Shown here in pieces: positions 7,009-16,900 of a DNA stretch of 47,705 nt. The notes beneath the pieces were generated by a model. That model had not been told where the DNA came from. It worked only from the letters and a program-made list of their open reading frames with translations, and searched no databases. Made by a program: the position numbers and the translations under genes. The DNA comes from Cyanobacteria bacterium FACHB-502 (GTDB lineage Bacteria > Cyanobacteriota > Cyanobacteriia > Elainellales > Elainellaceae), in NCBI GenBank assembly GCA_014695325.1, contig JACJNZ010000020.1, positions 1 through 47,705 of the forward strand, written 5' to 3'. The first letter of the stretch is position 1; each line of letters begins with the position of its first letter.

Positions 7009-7911
7009 TCAATGATTGGATTGATGCTGATTGCAGTAGTCCGTATCCGAGCAAATCCACATCCGATCGCCGCGATCGTTGATCACAACTTCGTCTAAGT
7101 AGCTTGCCGTCGAACCACACAACTCACAGGTTTTATCCCACCGCTCGACCGTAAACGGATGATCTTCAAAGTCGAGACTTTTGACTCGTGTGTAGGGAGG
7201 CACGGCATAAATTCGCTTTTCCCGTCCTGCTCCAAAGAGCTGAAGTGCCGGATTCATGTGCATCTTGGGATTATCAAAACGAGGAATGGGGCTGGGGCGC
7301 ATCATGTAGCGATCGTGAACCATCACGGGATAATCATAGGCAGTGGCAATCTGACCATGCTGGGTGATGTCTTCGTACAGCCGCACATACATTGCCCCAT
7401 AATCCTCCAGCGCGTGGAGTTTGCGAGTTTCAGACTCAGAAGGTTCAATCCAGCGCAGTGGCTCGGGGATGGGCACTTGATAGACAATGATCTGTCCTGC
7501 TTCCAAGGGAGTTTCAGGAATACGGTGACGGGTTTGAATCAGGGTTGCCTCTTCGGTTCGTTCCGTCGTTGCTACACCGCAAACGCGCTTAAAAAAACGG
7601 CGAATATTCACGGCGTTTGCTGTATCATCTGCGCCTTGATCAATAACTTTCAAAATATCGCTTTGTCCAATAACTGAAGCCGTCACCTGAATGCCGCCTG
7701 TACCCCAGCCATAGGACATCGGCATTTCGCGAGAGCTAAACGGAATTTGGTGTCCTGGAATCGCAACCGCTTTGAGTAATGCTCGCCGAATCGATCGCTT
7801 AGTTTGCTCATCCAGATAAGCAAAGTTGAAGTTCGATTCAGGAGCGGATGAGCGTTGAGGAGCAGCAGTCTGGGGAATGACCGCTTGCTCGGGAATTTCT
7901 GAATCTATCAT
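7009..7911 (-). CDS. phnJ: PhnJ, C-P lyase radical SAM subunit
   Basis: A 300-residue PhnJ, slightly longer than the 281-residue enterobacterial enzyme. It cleaves the carbon-phosphorus bond of 5-phosphoribosyl 1-phosphonates, releasing the alkane and a 1,2-cyclic phosphate. The cysteine pattern C262-X2-C265-X21-C287-X5-C293 matches the PhnJ iron-sulfur motif with the fourth cysteine proposed to form the thiyl radical. The MSYGWGTGG segment near residue 65 is another family landmark. The ATG has AGGAG ten bases upstream and begins 7 bp after phnI. All catalytic cysteines are present, so the enzyme should be active. Confidence 0.97.
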   Translation of the reverse strand: MIDSEIPEQAVIPQTAAPQRSSAPESNFNFAYLDEQTKRSIRRALLKAVAIPGHQIPFSSREMPMSYGWGTGGIQVTASVIGQSDILKVIDQGADDTANAVNIRRFFKRVCGVATTERTEEATLIQTRHRIPETPLEAGQIIVYQVPIPEPLRWIEPSESETRKLHALEDYGAMYVRLYEDITQHGQIATAYDYPVMVHDRYMMRPSPIPRFDNPKMHMNPALQLFGAGREKRIYAVPPYTRVKSLDFEDHPFTVERWDKTCELCGSTASYLDEVVINDRGDRMWICSDTDYCNQHQSNH

Positions 7912-7918
7912 GGGTGGC

Positions 7919-9148
7919 TTACTCCTGTTGCATTGCCGTTAAAGTGGGTTCGGCTTTAGCCCGATCGGTCATCATCGAATTTACAGGTTGATTCGTTGAG
8001 TAATCTTCAGATGGATTTTCAGCGAGATGATAGGATGCATCTTCAGCAGCGTTTACTGATGGATTGACCGATTGCCGCATTTGTCGCAGCATGTTTAGCT
8101 CTGCTTGAAAATCAATATAGTGAGGAAGCTTGAGATGCTGTACAAACCCCTGTGCCTCTACATTGTCTGAATGAGATAGCACAAACTCTTCGTCTTGTGC
8201 AGGTGCGGTAATCTCTTCGCCCAGTTCCTTCGATTGCAGCGATCGATCCATCAGTGCCATTGCCATTGCTTTGCGCTCGTTGTAGCCGAACGTTAACCCA
8301 TAACCGCGCGTAAACTGGGGTGGCGTTTCTTTGTTGCCCTGAAATTGGTTGACCATCTGCACTTCGGTCACCGTGATGTCGGCAATGCCAATCTCAAACC
8401 CCAGCTCTTCGGGGCAGATCACCACTTCAACTTCACCGACTCGAATTTCCCCTGCAAAGGGATGATTTCTGCCGTAGCCCCGCTGGGTTGAATAGGCGAG
8501 ACTGAGCAAGAATCCTTCATCTGCACGGGCTAAATTTTGCAGTCGTGCCGAGCGATCGGCGGGTAGGGTGAGAGGTTGACGAGTCAAATCAAAGGGCTCT
8601 CTTTCCAGCTCAGACGAACCCTGGGCGGCAAGAAAAGCCTTTTCTTCCTGAATCAAACCTTCTTGTCCCAACGTATCGATCACACGCGGAGTCAGTTCAT
8701 CGACAGGTTCTGCTTCAGGCGCGATCGATGTTTCTCCTTCTGCAAGAAGCTTGAAATCGAGCAGGCGATGCACATAGTCGAATGTAGAACCCAACAGTTG
8801 CCCGCCCGGAACATCTTTGAAAATGGCAGAAATTCGTCGATCAAGGTGCATCTGGCTGGTATCAACCGGCTGGCTGTAATAAAAGCGGGGCAGGGTTGTA
8901 CGGTATGCTCTTAGCAAGAAAATTGCCTCAACCAAATCACCCCAAGATTGCTTGATCGCTAAAGCTGCCAAATCAGTGTCGTACAGGCTACCCTCACACA
9001 TTACGCGATCGATCGCCAGTTTCATCTGCTGCTGAATCTGCTCTAGCGTCAATTCTGGAACTTCAAGATTACCTCTTCGCCTTGCTTCTAGCAAACTTTC
9101 AGCATTTTGAATTGCCTGTTCACCGCCCTTCACCGCAACGTATGCCAT
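7919..9148 (-). CDS. phnI: PhnI, C-P lyase core subunit (nucleosidase)
   Basis: A 409-residue PhnI, longer than the roughly 354 residues of the enterobacterial protein. The start MAYVAVKGGEQAI is characteristic of the family. Together with PhnG, PhnH and PhnL it replaces the adenine of ATP with phosphonate to give ribose 1-phosphonate 5-triphosphate. Conserved blocks include QLLGSTFDYVHRLLDFKLL and LAYSTQRGYGRNHPFAGEIR. The extra length is mostly a polar C-terminal tail after LRQMRQSV, rich in Asn, Glu and Ser, which looks disordered. AGGAGG sits nine bases before the ATG. A 101-bp spacer separates it from phnH. Confidence 0.96.
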   Translation of the reverse strand: MAYVAVKGGEQAIQNAESLLEARRRGNLEVPELTLEQIQQQMKLAIDRVMCEGSLYDTDLAALAIKQSWGDLVEAIFLLRAYRTTLPRFYYSQPVDTSQMHLDRRISAIFKDVPGGQLLGSTFDYVHRLLDFKLLAEGETSIAPEAEPVDELTPRVIDTLGQEGLIQEEKAFLAAQGSSELEREPFDLTRQPLTLPADRSARLQNLARADEGFLLSLAYSTQRGYGRNHPFAGEIRVGEVEVVICPEELGFEIGIADITVTEVQMVNQFQGNKETPPQFTRGYGLTFGYNERKAMAMALMDRSLQSKELGEEITAPAQDEEFVLSHSDNVEAQGFVQHLKLPHYIDFQAELNMLRQMRQSVNPSVNAAEDASYHLAENPSEDYSTNQPVNSMMTDRAKAEPTLTAMQQE

Positions 9149-9249
9149 TTACTGGTTCCTCCTGCTATACAACGTATTCTCGTTGTCTTTTTGTCATTCT
9201 TCAAACCGTGGCTTAGCTCATCCTGCAATTCTGTTTTGAGTATTTCTGT

Positions 9250-9822
9250 TTAAATGCTCATCGTGCGAGGGAGACCAATAACCGCCGTCTCACTGCATAG
9301 AAATACATCAGCTCCCAAAGGATAGGCTTGAACGTTCATCTGCCACTGAGCCCAGAACTGGGAAGGTAAAACAGGCGCGATCGAGCGTTCCCCTAAAATT
9401 CCCGGTCCTTGCGCCGTCACCTGCTTGCCCACTCCGTTACTAATTTGAATCAGCAACGTGGTCGAAGACTCTGGATATTCTGCTGTTCCCCAATGAAACG
9501 TCGAAAGGTCGGGGAGCAAGCTAGCCTGCCAAATCACTGCAAATTGAGCCTGATCTGGATGGAATGTGAATCGACATCCCGTGTGAAATTGCAACCAAGC
9601 TTGGGCTTCAGGCGGCAATCCGGGCTGCAACCAAATGAGAGTATCGACATCAAACAGCGTCAGACAAGCGGCTGCACAAACTGCGTTAAGACCTGTAGGT
9701 GGGATAAGCCTTGCTGCGATCGGATAGGGTTCTCCCGGATGAGCCAGCGCGTTGAGCAGCGATCGAAAGGTGTTTTGAGCGTCCTGAACCGGATCGGAAA
9801 AACCGGGTAGCTGAGTGATCAT
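9250..9822 (-). CDS. phnH: PhnH, C-P lyase core subunit
   Basis: A 190-residue PhnH, the expected size. PhnH belongs to the PLP-transferase fold without binding the cofactor and is a structural subunit of the PhnGHIJ core. Landmarks are GFSDPVQDAQNTFRSLLNAL at the N-terminus, the alanine- and cysteine-rich AVCAAACLTLFD helix near residue 50, and AYPLGADVFLCSETAVIGLP near the end. The start codon follows the phnG stop with no intervening base, which indicates translational coupling and fixes the start. Downstream there are about 100 bp before phnI. Confidence 0.94.
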   Translation of the reverse strand: MITQLPGFSDPVQDAQNTFRSLLNALAHPGEPYPIAARLIPPTGLNAVCAAACLTLFDVDTLIWLQPGLPPEAQAWLQFHTGCRFTFHPDQAQFAVIWQASLLPDLSTFHWGTAEYPESSTTLLIQISNGVGKQVTAQGPGILGERSIAPVLPSQFWAQWQMNVQAYPLGADVFLCSETAVIGLPRTMSI

Positions 9823-10278
9823 TTACTCTCCTCGCACCATGCTGAAAAAGTTAACGCGCGTGGCTTCCGCCTGTCTCCGCTGCTGTTCCTGCTGAGCTTG
9901 GGCAGCTTGTTTTAGTGGCTCGATCACCTGTGCCCAGACAGCACTGTGCCAATCAGGATGCTGAAGCAGGGCATCGCACAATGCTGCAAGTTCTGCATGA
10001 CGCTGCGATCGTCCGGCAACATATCCAAATCCAGCGATCCGAGCGTTGTCATTAGAAAATAGCTGTACAACACAGCGAGTCATCGTCATTTCCCCTAAAT
10101 TAAACGGCTGACCCGTTCCCCCTGCTCGACCGCTGACCATGACAAGCCCAGCTTCCGGACGACGGAGGAACCCATAATCTGGCAAAGATTCCAATCCCGA
10201 AATCTGTTGCTCCAGATTGTTAAGCTCTGCTTTCGCCAGGGTTGCTATCCAGAATTGACGCTGTGTTAGGGAGTTCAT
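9823..10278 (-). CDS. phnG: PhnG, C-P lyase core subunit
   Basis: A 151-residue PhnG, the usual size. It forms the (GHIJ)2 core and joins PhnH, PhnI and PhnL in attaching phosphonate to the ribose of ATP. Family landmarks are RQFWIATLAKAE at the N-terminus, GLVMVSGRAGGTGQPFNLGEMTMTRC-type spacing near residues 45-70, and GYVAGRSQRHAELAALCDAL near 105. It is the first gene of the operon. No strong ribosome site precedes the ATG. The 320 bp upstream hold a tandem pair of short palindromes (10309-10324) but no Pho box that I can defend. Confidence 0.94.
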   Translation of the reverse strand: MNSLTQRQFWIATLAKAELNNLEQQISGLESLPDYGFLRRPEAGLVMVSGRAGGTGQPFNLGEMTMTRCVVQLFSNDNARIAGFGYVAGRSQRHAELAALCDALLQHPDWHSAVWAQVIEPLKQAAQAQQEQQRRQAEATRVNFFSMVRGE

Positions 10279-10308
10279 GAACGGTTTTTAACCCACGCTT
10301 AATATTTA

Positions 10309-10324
10309 TCTAGACATCTAGACA
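10309..10324. promoter_or_regulatory. Tandem 8-bp repeat with dyads upstream of phnG
   Basis: TCTAGACA occurs twice head to tail, each unit holding the palindrome TCTAGA, starting about 30 bp upstream of the phnG start codon. The units come within a base or two of GT-N-TA-N-AC, the half-palindrome favoured by HutC-type GntR regulators such as PhnF. No such regulator is in the window, so an operator role is a guess. Confidence 0.3.
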
Positions 10325-10434
10325 AATTATGAGCTAAGTTATGATTTCTCGCAACTCGCTCAGCTTACTTTTTGCACAATCAGTAAGGGGTAATCGGTAG
10401 ACGAAGGGGATGGCACGATTCGGGGTGAGTTATT

Positions 10435-10581
10435 TCAATTGGATTTGGCAGCATCGTCGATCGCAGACAACCGCAGAACAAATTCTGCATGCTGGGGTGA
10501 TCCCGCAGGGCTGCGGGCATCGGTGCCCGGTCGCGTCCCTTCTTGTACCACAGCTAACACCCGCTCTCTGCGCTCGCGCAT
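10435..10581 (-). CDS. Short open frame downstream of the DUF4242 gene, possible remnant
   Basis: A 48-codon frame beginning with ATG at 10581 reads with ordinary cyanobacterial codon use (MRERRERVLAVVQEG and on). The same frame stays open upstream through the end of the DUF4242 gene, in a different frame from it. It may be a small gene, the broken 3' part of a longer protein, or chance. I do not recognise the family. It occupies much of the otherwise empty 320 bp between the DUF4242 gene and phnG. Confidence 0.2.
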   Translation of the reverse strand: MRERRERVLAVVQEGTRPGTDARSPAGSPQHAEFVLRLSAIDDAAKSN

Positions 10582-10600
10582 TCCTGGTAGGGAGACAAGT

Positions 10601-10912
10601 TCAATGCCGATCGCAAACCAGCCAGCCTTTTGTGCCGATCGTCCCTGCGTCGTCTATTACAACAGGTTCCAGCACTTCTACCGTCCATATTCGCACAAAC
10701 GGTAAACCCACTTTGCGAAACGATCGCCGTACTGTTTCTGCGTCAGGAGCTTCAAACTCACAGATCACTTTACTGCGATCGCGGGACATCATCGAGCGAA
10801 TCCAATGTACATCATGGCTACTGTGACAGGGAATTGCCTTTTTCACATCCTGATTCCATTTTTCTTCTGTGATAGGCGGCTCAAAAACTTTTTCAACTAG
10901 AACTCGTACCAT
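10601..10912 (-). CDS. DUF4242 (SCO4226-type nickel-binding) family protein
   Basis: A 103-residue protein with the ferredoxin-like plan of DUF4242: an early strand VRVLVEKVF, a central HDVHWIRSMMSRDRSKVICEF segment, and the helix APDAETVRRSFRKVGLPF leading into a last strand VRIWTVEVLEP. Members often bind metal or regulate small oxidative responses, but function is poorly defined. The ATG at 10912 has GAGGAG six bases upstream, which decides the start over an upstream in-frame codon at 10942. It lies between the large SARP-type regulator and the phn operon on the same strand, about 70 bp after the regulator's stop. It may be read together with either neighbour. Confidence 0.7.
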   Translation of the reverse strand: MVRVLVEKVFEPPITEEKWNQDVKKAIPCHSSHDVHWIRSMMSRDRSKVICEFEAPDAETVRRSFRKVGLPFVRIWTVEVLEPVVIDDAGTIGTKGWLVCDRH

Positions 10913-10982
10913 CTCTTTCTCCTCATATTCTTGACTGTTCACACAACCGTCTTTGATGTTGATTAGCTAGTCGCCTAAGGAC

Positions 10983-13900
10983 TTAATTCTCTAACTGCTC
11001 TGCTAGCTGTTGAATTGCGGTTCGCGCTCGTTCACTGATCAGATATATATTAATTCTCTGCTGTAGATTTTTAAATAATTCGAGTGCAGTTTTATGATCG
11101 CCACTGCCAAATTTGCTGCAAACCAGGGTTGCTCCTGCAAGGGCGATTTCACTGGGATGATCCACAATCTGAGCTGCCCTGAAAGCAGCTTCGGCACGAG
11201 CGATCGCCAGTTCTGTTCGATGATACTTTAAATCAATCTCTGCGGCGAACGTCAACGTATAAGCCAGCATTCGCTGAGAATCCATTTGTTGCAGGGCGGA
11301 CAGGGCTTGCTCCAGCATCAGCTCTGCGCCATTTTGTCCGATCGAATAGCGAGCAAGGGCATCGAGGGCGGCAGCAAAGGCTCCTTCACTCCCCTCTCCG
11401 CTAATTTTGGCGGCAACGGTTGCTAATTCAGACGAATAGGTGATGGCGGCGATCGGGTTGTTGGCTTCTAGCTCCGTCATTGCCAGATAGGTTAAGCAAG
11501 CGCACTCTCGCCAGTGATCTTGCTCTGCTTGCGCCATCTGCCATGCCTGTTGCAGGAGCGATCGAGCCGTCGCATAATCCGCTGCATGACGACGCACACA
11601 GCCCATCCCGCAGGGAATATCAATGAGCTCCACGCCAGCTCTGGCAGCTAGAGATTGTGCCTCAAGCAGCAAAGCTTCTGCACGAGACATCTCACGCTCG
11701 GTTTCCGCCAGACACCAGCCTGTGTAAGCCAGCATTCGAGCCGTTGTGGTGGAACTCGCAGCCCGACCCCGCTCGATCGCGCGCAGTGAATGTTCCTGAA
11801 CGCTTGTCAAATTGCCTTGCTCATAATTCAGCGCAATCAACACTTCAAATCCGGTTGCTTCTTCGTCCTGCAAATCCAAAGCACGGGCTTCCTCAATCAG
11901 CTGGTGTAATTCGGCTTCGAGTTGGACAGATCGATCTTTGCTCACGCCTGCTAAAACATGCAGCTTGAGTAGCTCAATGCGGCAGCGTACCTGCGTTGAG
12001 TGATCCAGATATTGGCAGTGCTCCAGTCCTCGCTGCGTTAACTGTGAAGCTTCGGCATAGGCAAACAGGCGCAAACAGCGTTCCGCCGCGATGATACAAG
12101 CAGATGCTGCCAATCCGTGTTCGCCGCCCTGTGAGGCATGGTAAGCAATCTCGCTGGCAAAGGAATCTTCCGTGGCAAAAGAGGTTTTCAATCCCTGAGC
12201 AATTTGCCGATGCATTAAACGGCGACGCGGGTTGGAAAGCTGGTGATAGGCAATCTGACGCACAATATCATGCACAAAGTCGTATTGGGTTTCACCTTGA
12301 ATGATTGCTCCTGGACGGATAATGCCTTCTTGCTCCAGTTCTTCGATCGCCATCAACAGTTTGTTTGGAGAGCAATCGGCAATTTCAGCGATCGTCGTGG
12401 GGTTAAAGCTGCGCCCCAGAACTGCCGCCCAGGACAAAAATTCTCTTGTGGATTGGCTGAGCTGCTGAAGTCGATCCTGAATCAGTGCCTCCAGGCTCTC
12501 AGAACAAGCTGTTCCGTGTTGAGCAATGGCATGGACAATTTCCAGTGCAAAAAGCGGATTCCCACCACTCTCAGCAAAGATCTGGTTGCCGTCGATCGCT
12601 CGATCGACTTGCTGAACAAGCTGTACAATCTGGGCTTGATTCAAAAGCGGCAGTTCCAGGCTTTGCAGCCGATTTTCGCGGCGCAGGGATTGCACCAGTT
12701 TGTAAACAGGCTGATTGACTGCTAATTCACGGAAACGGGCAGCACAGGCAAACCGTACTCTCGTATGACCCAGTAAGCGAGCCGCATAGTGCAGCAGCGC
12801 GCTTGAGGCTTCATCGAGCCACTGCATGTTATCCAAAATCACGATCGTCGGTTTATTGATCGCAAGCTGCGACAGCAGACGCACCACCGCATCAAATAAT
12901 CGCTTTAAATCAGTCGGTTCTTCTGCTTGCGGAGAAGTTTCTGGAAACAGCGATCGAAGTTCTGAGGGCAAGTCTGCCAGGAATGGGGCAGGGAGCGATC
13001 GGAGCGCATCCACCCAGGCTCCATAGGGCCGCAGCATTTCTGCTTCAAATCCAAATCCCCACAGCACTTGGCCCTGATGACCTCGCACGGTGGCAGCCAG
13101 TTCTTCCAGCAGGCGAGTTTTGCCGATGCCGGGTTCGCCCAATAGCAGCAGGATTTCTGAACTGTGATCCGAGGTTAGCCAACTGTGCAGCAGGCTCCAT
13201 TCCTGGTCGCGTCCGATTAGTGGGAGGGAGTGGGGCGTGGGAGAGTCGTTTACGGTGCTGTCCCGTTCGACTGCTCCTAATGCTTTTAATGCCGTTCGTT
13301 GCGCTTCGGTCAGCCCGATCGCGCCTGCAATATTAGTTCCCTGATAAGGGCGATCGGCTCTCAGGGTGTGCAAACATTTTCCAGTGCGAATATTCCAGAG
13401 CTTAATCGTTTCATCCTGGCTGCCGCTCGCAAGCGTTTCACCATCGGGACTAAATGCCACCGACCAGATGAGATTCGTGTGTTCCTGAAGCGTGTGCAGA
13501 CAATAACCTGTATCAACTTCCCACAATTTCACCGTTTGATCACTGCTGACGCTGGCAAGCGTTTGACCATCGGGACTAAAGGCCACCGACCAAATGCGAC
13601 TGCTGTGTTCTTCTAGCGATCGCCAAAACTCTCCCGTCATCGTATTCCACAATTTCACGGTATGATCACCGCTACCGCTGGCAAGCGTTTGACCATCAGG
13701 ACTGAACGCAACGGACCAAACCCAATTTTGATGTCCCTGCAAGGTTTTCAGGCATTCACCTGTATGAACATTCCAGAGCTTGATCGTTTGGTCGTAACTG
13801 CCGCTCGCGAGCATTTGACCATTGGGACTAAAGTCGATTGAACAGACCCAACTGGTATGTCCCTGCAAGGTGTGCAGGCATTGCCCGGTTTGAACATTCC

Positions 13901-16900
13901 AGAACTTGACGGTATGATCATCGCTGCTGCTTGCTAGAAGCTGACCATCTGGACTGAACGCGACCGACCAGACGCGGCTCGTATGTCCCGATAAGGTGTG
14001 CAAACACTGTTTGCTCGAAATGCTCCAGAGCTTGACGGTATGATCATCGCTGCTGCTTGCTAGAAGCTGACCATCTGGACTGAACGCAACACCACAAACC
14101 GGATTCGTATGACCTCTCAGCGTATGCAGGCAGTTCCCCGTGCGGCTATCCCAGAGTTTAACGGTGTAATCGTCGTTGCCGCTTGCGAGCAGTGGTTCGG
14201 TCGGGCTAAACGCAACGACACGGACTCGATTGGTATAGCCCTGGAGCGTTCTCCAGCATTGTCCAGTGTGGAAGTGCCAAAACTTGACCGTATGGTCGCC
14301 GCCGCCACTCACTAGCGTTTGATTATCGGGACTAAAGGCAACCGATCGCACCCAGCTGGTATGCCCGCGCAAAATTTGGAAATTCTCTCCGGTGTCCACC
14401 TGCCACAGTTTCACGGTCTGATCTTCACTGCCACTCGCCAGAAATTGACCGTCCGGGCTAAAGGCAATCGATCGAATCCAGTTCGTATGTCCGCACAGCG
14501 TTTTAGTGCATTCGCCAGACTCAAAGTCCCACAGTTTGATCGTCTGATCGCTGCTGCTGCTTGCCAAGGATTGACCAGCGGGACTAAACGCAACCGACCA
14601 GACTCCCTTTTCGTGTCCCTGCAAAGTTTTGCAGCATTTGCCAGATTTGAGATCCCACAGCTTCACCGTTCCATCTTCACTGCCACTCGCCAGGAGTTGA
14701 TCGGTAGGGCTGAACGAAACCGATCGCACCCAGTTGGTATGTCCTTCCAGGGTGGCGCAGCATTTCCCTGTTTTCAGATCCCAAAGTTTAACAACAGACG
14801 ATTCGCTGCCGCTCGCGAGCAACCGACCATCGGGACTGAAGGCAACCGACCAGACCTGATAAGGAGCTTCCTGTAACGTCTGGAGGCACTGCCCGGTCTG
14901 TACATCCCACAGCTTGATCGTTTTGTCGTCGCTGCCGCTCGCCAGCAACCGACCATCGGGACTGAAAGCAACTGACCAGATCCAGTTTGTATGCCCCTGG
15001 CAAATTAGCAAATTTTTGCCGTCCGCCACTCGCCAGATCCGCAGTTCCCGATTCGTGTCGCCCGTTGCCAGCAGTTGACCATCCGGGCTAAACGCGACGG
15101 CTAGCGTCAGGCTCAAGGTTTCCGTAAAGACGGTCTTCGACAGATCACTATTTGCCAGATTGACCTGATGTAACCCGACATTCCGCAAATCGGCCTGCCA
15201 GAGGGCAAGATCAGCGAGGTCATAGCCCGTCAGGTCGGTTTTCAAATGAATCAACAGGTTCAGCAGATTTCCCGCTGCATATCCCGATCGCTGCGGTGCT
15301 TCCTGACGCAGGCTGACCAGGATTCGAGTCAACCGTTGCTCAACCTGAGCGCGATTGCCTAGCCGCATCTGAAGTTGATGCAAAATCGGCTGCACAATTT
15401 GGCGAATCTGAATCTCCTGAATGTAATCTTTCCCCTGGGCTTTGAGCAGAGCATGGCTATGGAGCAAGGGAACAGCAAACTCAGGTTTGGGCAATCTGGA
15501 ACAGGCGAATTGCGTCGTCGAATGAGTCGCCGGAGCAAGAGATGACTGTTCCTCGCTAGCTGCCATTTCTTCGATCTCATCACAGATCCATTCAATCAGG
15601 CGATCGGTCACGTATTGCATGACGATCGGCGGTTGCGTGTAGCCTCCTGCCTGGGTTTCCAGGAGCGATCGCCAGCTTAGCGATTCCAAAGCCTGTAAAA
15701 AATCGGCACGAGAAGCAGCGGGCACGAAATCAGCAGCCAGTTCTGCAAGCGTTGTTCGCTCCCGATTAATTGCCAGCCAGAACATGACACTTTTTTCAAA
15801 CACAGAACTTCTTAAACATTGCTGATCCAAAAGCTGATACAAACCGTGAAAAACGCCTGTATCTTGAGTTAAGAAATCTGCAATGCTGCCGTCAAATAAA
15901 TCTTGAATGGAGGTAGAAACAATTTTTAACGCTAAGGGATTATTGCTATACCGCTGACACAGCTGCTGTTTCTGCTCCTCAGAACCGATTAATTTCCTGG
16001 CTTCCAGGATTGCTGATGCTGCTTCTGGAACTCCGCCCAATTGCAGCGATCGCACGGCTTCTGTTCCTTCCAAAAGCGCAATTTCGGCAGGTTTTTCTCG
16101 ACTTGTCAACAGCACACAGCTCTGATGCTGCACCTCACCCAACAACCTGAATAAGTCTCCATAGTTTTCATATCCAGGACGATATTGACCAGCTGGACTA
16201 CTCCGCAGCGGAAACTGCTTCGCATTGCCCTCTAAAAAAATACTTTCCACATTGTCCAGAACAACCAGACAGCGGTGGGACTTGAGCCAGTGAATCAGCC
16301 GCCCGGTCTCGGCTTTGTTGTCCTGCTGCTCAGACAAAAATAGAACCAAGTCTGTCAGGAGGGTTTCGAGTAGAGGCGCATTGCGGAGAGATCTCCAAAT
16401 GACAAACTCGAAAGGGGGATGGGGAGATGAGGAGGTGGGGGAATCGGGGGATGTATCCTTCGCTCCTTCGCTTCCGACAAGTTCCTGCGCCACTTTGACC
16501 GCAAGCGAGGTTTTGCCAATGCCGCCCATTCCCAGAAGCAGAACCATCCGACATCGGTAATTGACGATCCATTCCTGCAAAGTCGATCGCTCTTTTTCCC
16601 GCCCGTAAAATACAGAAACATCGATCGCTTCGCCCCAATCCTGCTGAGAGATAGGGGGTGGGAGAGTAGGGGGAACGGTCGGAGGTGTAAGGGAAATAGG
16701 GGAATTGTTGGCAGGATGGGGTTCATCCTCGTTGAGGATCTGCTGGTAAAGATCGCGGGTTGCGGCACTGGGATCAACGCCTAACTCCTCCCGCAACATC
16801 GTCATGCAGCGGTGGTAAAGTTGCAGGGCATTCGATCGATCGCCGCTCAAATGATGAAGCTGCATCAGCGAGGCATAAGTTGCTTCATTCAGGGGATCAA

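Noticed and set aside
7159-7677. 172-residue plus-strand frame opposite phnJ
   Set aside because: It is antisense to a gene with clear catalytic cysteines, has no ribosome site and no family-like pattern.
10279-10400. Pho box upstream of phnG
   Set aside because: I looked for tandem CTTAACCT-like 8-mers at 11-bp spacing on both strands. Only isolated TTAA-containing matches (such as CTTAATAT) exist, with no second or third unit.
14319-14876. 185-residue plus-strand frame with internal repeats
   Set aside because: The repeats are the reverse complement of the WD40 blades; there is no independent coding signal.
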